A DNA stretch of 64,000 nt from Biscogniauxia marginata (taxonomy: Eukaryota > Ascomycota > Sordariomycetes > Xylariales > Xylariaceae), in assembly GCA_022695795.1 (NCBI GenBank), contig MU404074.1:62001-126000 (forward strand). The letters are read 5' to 3'. A program made the position numbers and the translations under genes. Below the pieces are notes generated by a model, which searched no databases, was not told where the DNA came from, and saw only the letters and a program-made list of their open reading frames with translations. Shown in pieces: positions 49,832 through 61,401 of the stretch (the first letter of the stretch is position 1; each line of letters starts with the position of its first letter).

Positions 49832-50168
49832 GTTATCCAATCGATTATTTAATTACTTGGTTGTTGAGGTGGTTTGTAGAAACGTTTTACAAGTTTTATT
49901 ATTAGGGATAATTATATTACAGGTATAGAAAAGAGAATAACGGCCATGAGCCGTTTCTAGACGGCTTATCGAGTATATCTCGCAATCTCTTGCTATCTGA
50001 TTTATCGTGCCCCTCTTTCAGCATTACAAGTTGCAGAACGGCACCTCTCATGTCTTAATTCCTTTTGACACATGGGCTTAGTACTGCATCTTGGTAGGTT
50101 CTTTTTTTGGGCGTGTAACTGAGGTTAAATAGAATCATGTATGACCACCCCGAATCGGCTCGTTCCCA
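49832..50168. other. Short AT-rich gap
   Basis: No coding signal; upstream sequence that would be expected to hold the rest of the next gene, if it were complete, is full of stops. Confidence 0.55.
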
Positions 50169-50768
50169 ATGTCTCGACCGTTAGGGGGAAACCCCATGGG
50201 CCGATACTATCAGGATGGGAAGATGACGTACCAGCACTGCGATCACTGCGTACCTCACTACGCCGACAACCTTGCGTACTTCCATCCAGTGCATACGGAG
50301 ATATTAATTGACATCCTCGCGTCTACCAGACAGCCTGCGTTGGCGCTTCAAGCCTTCTGGACTCTCGTATACCAATCGTACTATTACGACACCCTTCAGT
50401 TCTTCAACATCTTCAGCAACTCGTCCTACGTGCTCTGGAAGCCGGCGTCGGTGCCGACCACTTCTCACGGCTTCACTGCGGTGTGCTGTAGGATGGCGAT
50501 GCACCTGGTGTTGTTCTTCGGCATCTTGACCGCCTTTCTCCGCTGCACCCAGTTCTCTAAGGTACACGACCCCTGGCTGGCGTACACTCAGGCGTACACC
50601 GGTGAGCTCGCAGACATGCTAGATGATATGCATGTGAGGGGCCTCAGAGACCCGGGAAAACTCTTGACAGGCCAAACAACGGTGGAAGAACCAGTCGGCT
50701 TGGACCTAGACATCCTAGGGCGCGCAGTGGGCGTGAGAAAGAGACAGAAGAAGTTGATGTCTGATTGA
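50169..50768 (+). pseudogene. Orphan C-terminal part of a large fungal membrane protein
   Basis: An open frame of 199 aa from an ATG at 50169. The order ALALQAFWTLVYQSYYYDTLQFF, a transmembrane segment (MHLVLFFGILTAFL), a short WLAYTQAY stretch and a charged end resembles the C-terminus of large fungal multi-pass proteins, such as those carrying a DUF3176 domain. Those are usually several times longer, and nothing upstream encodes the rest. It could be a decayed copy, a truncated but expressed gene, or a family I misjudge. The pattern call is from memory. Confidence 0.4.
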
Positions 50769-51182
50769 TTATGATAGACCAAACTTAGGCGACGATTGAA
50801 TCAGCTTAGGTGGTTAGAGCCTCGATGCTTCAAAATTTCTGGTATCGTGATACATAGGGGATAACTGTACACGGAATAGACATGTAGCATTAACACGTTA
50901 TAGGCATATCGTGTTAATTGCAAACGGATAATTATCATTTTCAAGCTACTCATCCCAGACATTAACCATTCGGTACCTATGATATGCTCGCTGCTCATGA
51001 GATTGTATTTTAGAAAATACGTATGTGCTAACTTAGGTACATACCAAATTATCAGCTTTGTATTCCCTTAAAATTCCACTAAGTCTAAAATATAATATGA
51101 GTCGAGATTGAGTATACCAAGTCCCCACGCCCAAAGACCAACACTCTCCTCAAACTATGAAACGGGACAACAGCGCCGCTGC
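50769..51182. other. Intergenic gap
   Basis: AT-rich with no gene. It contains the 3' UTR of the reverse-strand monooxygenase gene. Confidence 0.6.
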
Positions 51183-52572
51183 CTAGTCCAAACGTGTAAT
51201 GCGCACACCTTCGGGACCGATTTCCGCCTTCTCATCCGGCAGCTTATCGAGCGGGCGCCCAAGGATCCTGACCTTGCTCCCGTCCCCGCCGTAGGCACTA
51301 AACTGCGACCGCGCAGCGGTCACTACCTTGACGCCGCGCGGCACCATCTCCTCCTGGTAGGCCGCGAGCGCGCGGTGGACGGCGTCGGCGTCCGTCGCCT
51401 GCAGCTGCGCGAGGAGCCGGCCGAGGTTGATGGCGTCGCGCATGGCGTTGACGGCGCCCTCGCCGCGGAACGGCGACGTCGGGTGCGCGGCGTCGCCGAG
51501 CAGGGTGGCGCGCGACACGGGCAGGGCGTCGATGACGGCGTCGCGCGGGGACCAGCCCGTCGGGCGGATGTGCTCCGGGCGCGTGTGCCGGAGGACGTGC
51601 GTCAGCCGGGGCGCGAGGCCCCGCGTCATCTCGCGCGCGATGTCGAGGCGCTGCTCCCGCGGCAGGATGTCGACGAGGTTCTGCCCCGTGTGCTGCGCGA
51701 TCGGGTCGTGCCATAGCAGGACCCAGAAGTACTTGGCCCCCTGCTGTTCGGGCACCGAGCTCATGATGCCTTGCACTAGCATGCTGCCGTGGTGGTGGTC
51801 CACGTCGGCTAGGGCGAAGCTGTGGGTGACTTCGAGCTGGCGCTCGAAGGCCTCGCCGGTGAGGAGGATCGACTCCGCCGTGATGGTGCTGAGTGGGAGA
51901 TGCTGGAGGATGTCCTTGTTACTTTTGCCAAGGACATGCTCTCTTACTAACACGACATATTTAGTATTTTGAATAAGCCACGAGGCAGTATTCATGATGA
52001 AAGAGAGTATCTCTTTATTTACTTACCGACACTGTTGGTGCCGTCAGCTCCTACGAGCACATCACCCGACGCGCTGGAACCATCCTGGAAAGACAAAGTG
52101 ACCTTGTCACCGCCCTGCTCGATCTTGGTCGCGAACTTGCCCCATTGAATGTCGATATTGGTCGACAGCCATCTCCGCAGCCGCTGGCGGTTGGCTCTCA
52201 CGAAAAATGTTGTCTCCGGAGGGTTCGTCAACACGTAGCGTTCTCCGCCCAAGTAAAAGACCAACTGGTCCGGCACTGGGGTCGGATGCATAGCACTGAC
52301 AGACTCTTGGAATGGTGGCATGTCATCTGGGACGGACGCTTGAAGGTCGTCCAGGACGCTAGTCGAGCAGGTTAGCTCGGATTGTGCGTGCGTGCCTGAT
52401 GTCGGATCTGCAATGCTCACGTGTGTATAGCGAGCGACCACCCCTGGGTTCTCGATGTTTCGTAAGCATCGCGTTCGAAGATTTCGAACGAGATCCCTTG
52501 TTTTCGGAGGCTCTGAGCAAGAGTCAAGCCTCCTAGACCGGCGCCGACGATGAGGACGTGTGGTTTAGACAT
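51183..52572 (-). CDS. FAD-dependent monooxygenase (salicylate hydroxylase-like)
   Basis: Class A flavoprotein monooxygenase using FAD and NAD(P)H for hydroxylation, epoxidation or Baeyer-Villiger-type oxidation of a small molecule. Model: exons 52572-52421, 52358-52027 and 51946-51183, giving 415 aa. The N-terminal dinucleotide motif is VLIVGAGLGGLTLAQSLRKQ, with FEIFERD ending the second strand. The DG-type motif is VLVGADGTNSVVREHVLG across the second intron, and the second FAD motif is LLGDAAHPTSPFRGEGAVNAM. Introns are GTGAGC...TAG (62 bp) and GTAAGT...TAG (80 bp). The third exon is markedly GC-rich in its middle, unlike the first two. It is the first gene of the right-hand putative metabolite cluster, with about 2.5 kb and a tRNA gene before the next member. 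Substrate unknown. Confidence 0.88.
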
Positions 52573-54519
52573 TGTTTAGTATATGCTAGCCTGCTGAAGT
52601 CTTCTTATTTGAGAGGCCTGGTCATGAGTCTAGGCCAATTAATCATAGCTATATCATGACGCCTATATTTATACGATTATTTGCTCCTTCCTCTGCCTTC
52701 CCTTTTATAGTCTTTTTTCTTTTCCCGATTTGCATGTACCGGCTACTTTTAGTTTAGTATAACGCCGTTTGACTGCGGACATCACAAATCCGAGGCCGAG
52801 TGCGAGGCCCATTTTATTACGCCGCTGCGGCATCTTTAATGGACGAGTGCCAGTAACACGGCAGGTCGAAAATGATGATGCGTTTTATCCGAACGCGAGA
52901 ATCCGAAGATTAGTTCAGCGTCTAACCTTAAATCCGCCAAGACCTGCCTAATTCGGCCACTGTCTATACCTTCTTGGAAGTATCACGGTCTATTGGCTGG
53001 ATATTAGTGTGAGTCATAGTAGAAACTTTATAGGAATACTACCTACCTAGGTAATTATAGAGTTATGCCTAGAAAGTAGCAGAATATTCGATTCATACTG
53101 GTAATATTCCTATGGTGAAGTCGTAGGCTACCGCACAGGGGTATAATTATACTACTAAGCCTAGGGTTTAATTAATTATATAAGAGACAGAACAAAGCTA
53201 GACTTATAAATCAAATTATGCATTTATATTCAAAGTTCTTGGTTTTTAATATAGTTTGTAAGAATGGCTAATATTTCATAAGAGTAATAATTATCACTTT
53301 TAACTTTTTATTGTGTTTATAATACGGGTAGTCTTATGCGAAAGTCCGGGGTCATACACATTAGTTTGGCTATATAATCACATATGGCATAGAATACTTA
53401 GGTACTTTCTTATTCTCTGCCACGAGTCTTGTAACCTCTATGGTAGCTTATAGTGATGACAATATGCAGTGAGAATAGAGCAGCAAGAGTTGTAGTGAGA
53501 CTAACAGGCCATTTGTGTGTAAAGCAACGGTCTATCCATGTAACTAGGGTGTAGCTCTTTGTGCAACAGCTACATAATCATGTATCTTAAAAGGAGACTG
53601 AATCGTAACACATTATTTGCCAGTTCAACTGTACCTGAATCTCTTGTCATATAGATCTGCTGACACTTGATCGGATTGTAATTCTTATTTAGATCTCATG
53701 AATTAGTACATGCCTGTTTTTGGAGAATATTGTAATTTCACGGATTATTTCTTTAGGTTCCTAGGTATATGCTCAAACCAAGTGTGACAAGGGCTGATGG
53801 GCTTGGAATAATGATTCAATTTCAACGAATAATTTTCTTTTGGTCTCAAGGTACTTGAGAGTCTAAGTTCATGGAAAAGGCCTGCCAGGAATTCTCTATC
53901 CTTTTATACCCAATCTGGCTGTTTGATAGCTTACCTCATCCTGTGCATGTTGGTACCTATGAATCCAACCTTAGTATCTACTCCCAATGACCATCCTGCC
54001 ATATGACCAACTGGTCTTGGCAACTCTCAGGTGTCTATCCGTGTGACACCAAGCTCATCATGTATTTATTTATACATTTAAGAGATCTGGTTCGGTAAAG
54101 CTTGAGTAGGTATTTTAGCAGTATACACTCTCGCAAATATATGTAAGTACCAGGTATAAAGTTCTAGTTAACTAAATAACTTTTTACACAGGAGATGATT
54201 GAGTTCGTTTGGCATAGGGATTCTTGTGCAATATTAGGCAACTGGGCTACGTCTATTTGTCTATGGAATTGGTAATCCCTATTTCTGATTACGAGATGAT
54301 CACAATCTAGGTAGTTGTGTTGAAAAATAGGGCTATGCCCCTTTATGCGGCCCTCTGTATGCCATAGCACTTTCCTGTGGTTGTTGCTAGTAATGCTCGG
54401 GTAGCTACGTCCTGTCCAAAGTAGAGTAGGCCTTGCCCAATGCTAAACGGTTGCCACAGCCCTTCCTATGACTACCGGTATTTATGCCATAGGTCTATAT
54501 GAGCGAGTAAAAGTCCACA
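52573..54519. other. 2 kb AT-rich intergenic region
   Basis: No coding signal. The FMO promoter is at the left end. A CCTACCTAGGTAA motif occurs at 53042-53054. The region from 53000 to 53400 is strongly AT-rich. Confidence 0.6.
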
Positions 54520-54591
54520 TCCGAATTGGTGTAGAGGTTAACATTCCGGATTCTCATTCCGGGGCCCAGGGTTCGATTCCCTGATTCGGAG
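54520..54591 (+). tRNA. tRNA-Glu (anticodon CTC)
   Basis: A 72 nt cloverleaf reads GAG codons as glutamate. The acceptor stem pairs TCCGAAT (54520-54526) with ATTCGGA (54584-54590), with discriminator G at 54591. The anticodon stem CCGGA/TCCGG (54546-54550 with 54558-54562) encloses the loop TTCTCAT, giving anticodon CTC at 54553-54555. The B box GGTTCGATTCC (54570-54580) is perfect. There is no intron. It lies between the monooxygenase and the NRPS-like gene. Confidence 0.93.
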
Positions 54592-54597
54592 AATTAT

Positions 54598-54612
54598 GAT
54601 TTTCTTTTTTTT
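54598..54612 (+). terminator. RNA polymerase III terminator of tRNA-Glu
   Basis: T-rich run beginning 7 bases after the tRNA, with eight consecutive T at 54605-54612, as expected for polymerase III termination. Confidence 0.8.
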
Positions 54613-55062
54613 CTTTCTTCCCTTTTCGTTTCTTTTTTCTTCTGTTTGTGCCGCACGATAAAATCAGAGTTTAATCAAATGCTTCATCAACGTGGCTATC
54701 AACACCCTTCGGCCCTATTCTTTGCCGTGAGGCACACTTAAAATACTTACCTGCCTCGTGTCTTGCACGTTCTTGGAAGCGCTAAGAAGGATTGGTGATT
54801 TCTCTAGCCATATCAACGAGATAATTCTAGTATGCTAAGTATTTGGCTATCGATAATCGCTAATCTCATCTTGATGTTTGGATCTGGTACAGAATACTTG
54901 GGGTTTTTTGTGCGACACGGTAGTGTTTATTGACTTATATGACTTGTATCTTTTTGGACGTTTTGATAATTGTCGTTTGAACAAAACAGTAGTATGCGCC
55001 TCTTTCTCTTCCTATCCTTTTCTGCCCTTTCCCTTCGTTGGTTGGAAAATAGAAAGGGGTCT
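54613..55062. other. Intergenic gap
   Basis: T/C-rich at first, then AT-rich; contains the 3' UTR of the reverse-strand NRPS-like gene. No gene is seen. Confidence 0.6.
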
Positions 55063-58000
55063 TTAAAATCCCCACTGTTTGCACCAACTTTCCATCATTG
55101 AGGGGGTCACAGCCGTAGTAGACCGCATCGTAGGACTCCTCTCCAAAGTCCTCTTCATGTCAAATACCACTGGCTTTCTACCCGACTTATAGGCCGAAGA
55201 TAGGTGTTTGTACCAGTCAACTAATTTGGTGGCCGGATTACGACTTATTGAAAATTCATCGCTGTTAGCCTCAGCCTGACTCTTGTCGAGTCGGTCAACC
55301 CATTCCTCGAGACTAATTATGTCAGGAATGCGATCTTCACCGTAAAAACCCCGAATAGCAGGCAAAAGATCTTCCCACCTAGTCACAGCTGGATTAACGC
55401 CATGGAAGTAACCGCCTAGATCTTCGTGCGCCACATTCAACAATATACCGCTAACTTCAAGAACCATTCTTGAAATCGTATTGACCGGAGTCCAGTCAAC
55501 TTGATTACATCCAATATGACTAGGGAGAGCTTTGAGGTGGAGGCTGCTGGCAACAAGGCTAGGTAGCCATTCTTTCCTGTTCCAGCAGCCCCTCTCCCCT
55601 TCAGGACCTGCAATCTGACCCATGCGAATAATGGTTGCAGGGAAGCCGCTTGATTTGGCTATATCTTCAAGGATGAGACTTCCGATAAACTTACTTTGGC
55701 CGTATCCAGTATTGGGTAGATTCAGATCTTCAAGCCTTTCCTCAGGGACTATCCCGGAGCCAGCATCCCACTTATCAGCAACGCCAGTCGAGGAAATGAA
55801 TACCACTAAAATAATTTGAGTTAGTGGACAGCTCCAGTCGGTGAAACGGCACCTGGCTGCTCCGATGAGATATTCTTCATATTAAAGTAAGGAATATTGA
55901 GGTTCGACAATGGAGGGAAAGAAAAGACTAAAGCTTAAAGTGTATGATTTACCTGGAACAGACTTGTGGGCCGAACTCGCGAAAGTAGCAATGTTACGAA
56001 CGCCCTGGATATGGGGCTCGAATGCCCCAAAGGACAAGTTGAAGTCCACAGGCCATGCGCTGTGAATAAAACGGTCGGTATTCTCAAGAAGACGGAAATA
56101 GGTTGTGGGCGGTAGACCGAGGTCGGATTTAGCCACTGGAATTATAAGTCAGTCACTAATATCAGTTGATGCTTCCGGGTGCTCGACTCGAGAGAGGGGA
56201 TACAATTATTTCAAGGTTAAAGGAGATATTAAGAAGCTGCCGAAGATACAAGGAGGTAACGGAACCGGGGACGGGCTCTTCCCTCCCCCTCTCTTTCCAG
56301 TACAGCCATTATATACTTACAGTTGGCATGCCAGAACTCGACTTTTTGTTCGAAATCAATGCTGAAGCCGCGCTGCTCCGCGGTAATTGCTTGCTGCCTC
56401 TTACCGCCGTCTTCTGCCCTATTGAGGCAGATGACTCTCTTGACCACCGGGCTCTTGATCATCTCGTCCAGCAGGTAGGATCCCAGAGATCCAGTTGATC
56501 CAGTGAGAATAATAGTTTGGTTTTGATTAGTGGGAATCGGCTTAGGATGTCGATGATGACTGGTGTGCCTCTCCCAAGCAGTGCGCATTGCTCGGATGTC
56601 CTGCCCAATATTGCGGTCGTGATCCACCGCGCCATGATCCAACGAGGAATATATATGATGGGATAACTCACGGGGGGTTGAGTAATTGTAGATTAGCTGG
56701 AGAGAGATATGTTAATGATTAGAGCCATCGGACCGGCGACAGAATAGAAAACATGATGGAAGCCGACGTACTCGAGGAATAATAAAAGAGGTATCTATAC
56801 CTACATCGGCTAACTCGATCCCTGCACCAAGAAAAGTCAATAAATACTTCATGTGTGGGTCAAGTGAATACGAAATATGAAATATTATCAAGATACTAGT
56901 TCGCTATAGTGGAATAATGGAGCATAATTCTTTAGTTTCCCTGAAACGGAACTGATGGAACGAGGAGCTTATTCACACACAAACATACCGGTGCGGAGTA
57001 GCCGAGACACATTGATGACCTGAATTGAATCTATCCCAATCGAGAATATATCAGTGTCGGGCTCTAGTGTCTTCCCCGGAGACATCATCTTGAATATATT
57101 TAAGATCGACACCATCAGCGCTTCTTGCGAAGTGATACTTATATGAGTCGCATCGGTATCCCCTATTTTATCTGCCATTTGGTACAGAGTTTTGATATCC
57201 TCTTCATATCGCTTTAGTGTCGCGCCTCTGATGATGTTACCTTTGGCGGCAAGGAGGAAGGGTTTCTGGGGGTTTGAAAGCATGACCAAATTCCTTGAGA
57301 TAGTAGCGTAGCTAGGAGCTTCTCTACATGATATTTAATAGTTAGCGATTATATTTGCCAAAAGTATCTATTGTGGGAACACCATCATGGATCTTACTTG
57401 TTGGCACTCAAGACTATGGGCCATATTTTATTAATGAGCTCCCTACCCTCCTCATCGCTTTGCGGATGCTTCTTCGGCTCAATGAGTAGCGCAGGCTGAA
57501 GTCGGTTTGACCCAATCACCACAGCACCCTGTACCAAAGGGGACTGTTTTATTGTTGCTTCCATGCTTATCGGGTTAAATTTCCTTGAGTTAGAGAACAC
57601 GATGACGTCTGTAAAACTAAATGTTAGCACACCCGACACGAAATAAACGGGCGAGGGAGGACGTTGGGTAGGTGCGAAGTACCATCAGATCGTCCGCACC
57701 ATAACCAATGATTGGGGAGTGTCGGATGAGGTTCATAGAGGTCCTTCGTATCGTACTCGTTTATATCTGGGAATGTATAGAAGATTCCCTGGTAGCCGGG
57801 GTGTATATCTTTGCGGAAAATTACAAGACGAGACTGCAAAAAATGTAATTAGACCTGACGGCTTACCCTCCCAAAGAGAATGACTAATGTGTCAGGATAA
57901 CAGTGATCATAACTCTACTGATATCCAGGAGAACAATATTATAAACCATTGAATAGTGCGGAAAGGGCATTCAGAAAATGTTAGAAGTTACCTACTGCGT

Positions 58001-59836
58001 TACTCTCATTCTCTATTCTCCTCCACTCCGCGCCAAAAAGATCCGAGTTGAATACCAAGTCTGTATCGCTTATATGTTAGAGAGGGAGGTCCTTTGGAAC
58101 AGATAGGACGAACAATTTGGATCGTAAGGGTTAACAATCGGTTAGCGTTGATAAAGCTGAAGTACATACATTTCCACAGTTGAGCATTGGACGGCATATA
58201 AGTGGGAAAGGGGGTGCATCTCGACATGTGTTAGCATGAAATCTCTCCACAAAATTTTATAGAAATAACTGACTCTGTAGAAGAAATCGCGTTCACTAAT
58301 TTTACGCCTTTTTCAACTAAGACATTTCCACAGTGTTCTTTGAGGTTGCCTGTGCCGAGTCAATTGCTAACCAAAGAAAGGCAATCGTTCCGAGTTACTA
58401 ACTTCCACCAAAGGCGACCATCTCCAATTTTGCCAATGCTTGGACACACCGATCGTACTGGCTCATGTCTTCGAGTACCACGGGTCTGGACAATACGAAT
58501 TAATTAAGTATTCTTTATGGTCGTTATGTGATAGAAGTCGAGCAAAACGTAATGAAAAGCTCAATTTCATTGGCAACTCACGGCAGAACGGTCCCCCCTA
58601 CATTGAGAGTATTGAGGCAATCAACAACAAGATCTGAAGATAATGGCCTATCAGGTAGACTGAGTGCCATGGGGGTTTCCCAATACTACAACCACCTAGG
58701 ATTAGTGAAATTGAAATAATGATCGAAAATGCAATGAAGAGATAACAAGCCCAACAACTCGTTCTCAGCCTACTCATTTAGGTCTGGCATAGAGGACGCA
58801 TCTAAATAAAAATCAAAATAAAAGGAGAAGGAGTGAACTTAGTGGGTTTCGCACAATGGCTGCTATCAGAAACATGTAGACCCCAGCGGCATGGAACAAG
58901 GGAACTGCACGAGGTTAGGATATTTCCTGCGAAGTTCGCATGTGAGGTGCCAAAATACTCACGAGGTAAGAAAAGACGTTTGCATCTAGTCGTCCAAGCT
59001 TTGAAGAACAGAGGCAGCCCGTTCCAGTCGGGGAGGTTGTGGTAAGCATCGCCAATGGCCACCATTCCCTGTTACAAGTCGTTAATTAAGAGTATAACTA
59101 GACTATGAGTACCCCTATAAATACTACCACATGATGTATGATATATCTCGAGCCAAAATGAAACAATATTCGTAATGCTGACCTGCTTGGATACAATAGG
59201 GTTAGGCGACCCTGTGCTGCCGCTCGTGTGTAGTACAACTAGAGGAAGCCACTGGGCCTCCTCAAACGTCTTCGTGTAGTGAATGACGGGCACCGTGTAG
59301 TCCGGAAACCAGGAATCAACTGGTCCTGCCTCTATTACTCGCATGGGCCACTTTTGCAGCCATAGTTGCACCCGTTCTTCATGTGAAGAAGGGAAGCAGG
59401 CGTGGTGGCAATCAGTCTGTTTGAGAAGCTGAATCTGGCTATCCACAGAGTTGAAGGGAGATATGAAGAACGCCTAAATCACGTCAGGTTGCCACCCACC
59501 GCGGTATTGTTGCCCTTTGGAACGCACCTTATACCCAGCTTTGATGGCAGCTATCATGATTATGATATAGCGAACATCGTTTGGCCCAATATATGCAATG
59601 GTTGGGACAGTATTCGTGGCTGGTAATCCAAACCTTTCAATGATCATATGGGCGACATAGTTGATAGCATTAGCGAATTCGGTGAAAGTGACTATCTTCC
59701 ATCCATCGTTTAGGTCAGATGATCGGGGGATAGAGAGACACTCTCTTTGGGGATCGTTTCGACTAATTTCATCGATGACATGAGGGATTAGACGTCGACC
59801 GAACAATGTGGGCGAGGGATCTTTCGTGGAATCCAT
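55063..59836 (-). CDS. NRPS-like adenylation-thiolation-reductase enzyme (carboxylate reductase type)
   Basis: Activates a carboxylic acid with ATP, loads it on phosphopantetheine and releases it with NADPH as aldehyde or alcohol. Model of 16 exons: 59836-59528, 59473-59183, 59068-58963, 58904-58855, 58685-58582, 58485-58403, 58349-58274, 58219-58170, 58060-57996, 57833-57683, 57608-57398, 57323-56989, 56821-56805, 56696-56321, 56135-55953 and 55805-55063. They join in frame into 1049 aa, the usual size of A-T-R enzymes. The A domain shows [12 protein letters not shown] (about 187-198), [21 protein letters not shown] and CGRSDDVIVF. The T domain carries IGIDSIQ with the carrier Ser at about 598. 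The R domain has [13 protein letters not shown] (about 677-689) and a YGQSK catalytic Tyr-Lys pair (about 838-842). There is no condensation domain. The start is the first in-frame ATG before [12 protein letters not shown]. Divergent from the dioxygenase; substrate unknown. Confidence 0.92.
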
Positions 59837-61401
59837 TATGCATCGTTCGATATAGTTTGATTCTTTGGATGGTTGTGTAATGATGCTTTGATCTATTACT
59901 TGGGACGGCTGAGCAGCCAATAATGCTTTACTACTGGGAACGACAAAGCGAATTAGTCTATCGATTGTGGTTCACTTGTTCACTTGCGAGTACCATCTAA
60001 CAGCCTTGACAAGGTAAAGTGGGCTTCAAATTGCGTCGCCCCCGTCTTCAGTCTTCAAGACTATTGCTAACAACTCACATTGCCTAATCGTCTGTTCTAT
60101 AGTTGCCAAGGTTTACGAAAAACGATCAATCTATGCCCAGTGCGGGACTTACCTGACAGTAAGCAGTGGTAGGCCATTGCGGCGGTCATGAGCCTAGGTC
60201 ATGAAACCAACGCAACCAACTGACCTAGTAATTCAATTACTGGGATCGATGAGACCGGGCTGAGAAGATCCTCCGTATGCCCGTCTGCAAGCTTGGTTAT
60301 CCAATCACTTGGAGTTGCTCGCATTCGGCTGCAGGTTAATCAATGCATATCAGATCCTCCCAGCTTGTCCCCTGTGTTGGGACTTCCTTTCGTCTGGCGT
60401 GTCTCTGCTGGCCTCCAACGATACGACGTCGGGATGCATAGACTGTTACATAACTCAATATATTTCCTAATTTTTATATTGCTATGCTTTGTGTTATGCT
60501 GCTAGGGTACCATCACTCCTGCAGTCAGCACCGCGGAAAGAAATCAACACCTCTTGATGGTGTGTGGATATAATACGACTGTTACTATCACCTTGCACGT
60601 TACGCGAGCTATTATGTATGACAAGACAACCGTATTACGGTGGCATTGCATTGTTCTCAGCCTTCATCATTCACAGTTGCCGAGCCGCAAAGCCTACAAC
60701 CATCAACCAACGACCTACAACTTTAATTGGGAGATGAGGTACACGTTCCTATCTTAATTAATATAGCTAAGATGGAAGAGAACTAGTGTCTTGTCTTTCT
60801 CTCCTGCTTAGGGCTAATAGACAACGGAACATGCTCTTTTCAACCTTTCAAAGGGGAAACCGCCCGTAGATATGGTTGGTATAGATAGCTACGAGGTAAT
60901 GCGATAGAATACATCTTGCATCGCTATATATTTCGGACCCATTTTAGTTGGACTTTAGCATAGGTACTATATTTTAACATTAACTCATGCGCTAAGTCGT
61001 CGTTGTGCAAGCGTCTGGGACAAAGGCAGAGTACAAGAAGCGATTGGAATCGATTGAGCGAGATTCAACAGACAATGCAGATGTAGAAACGTCCGACATC
61101 TCTGTGATGGCTGGCGAAAGGCATAACTTATCGCTACACTACTGCATAGGGGAGGGGGATGAATAGCTTGCAGGCTATCTCTTGCTCTAGATAGCCGGGC
61201 CATTCTCTGAGACGCGGACCAACGGAATTGGCCGTCACTCGATAATGCATCCATTTTAGAGCTGAGTAGTTTTATCTAACCTAGTGACTTCCCCTAGCTA
61301 GGAATCTTGTCCCGCGTTGACCTATACATAGTGATGAATTAAATTAATCGAACCGACTCTTGTATTTACAGCCTGGAATACTACATATTAACCATTTTAC
61401 A
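59837..61401. promoter_or_regulatory. Bidirectional promoter region of the cluster
   Basis: About 1.6 kb between the start codons of the NRPS-like gene (-) and the dioxygenase gene (+). No coding signal is seen in it. It should hold both promoters and any shared operator for a cluster regulator. I could not identify a specific binding site by eye. Confidence 0.55.

Noticed and set aside
48815..49840. Long antisense frame of about 340 codons
   Set aside because: It mirrors the GC-rich forward gene; its composition (Arg/Gly/Ala/Glu runs) is what high GC3 produces on the opposite strand, and no motif is present.
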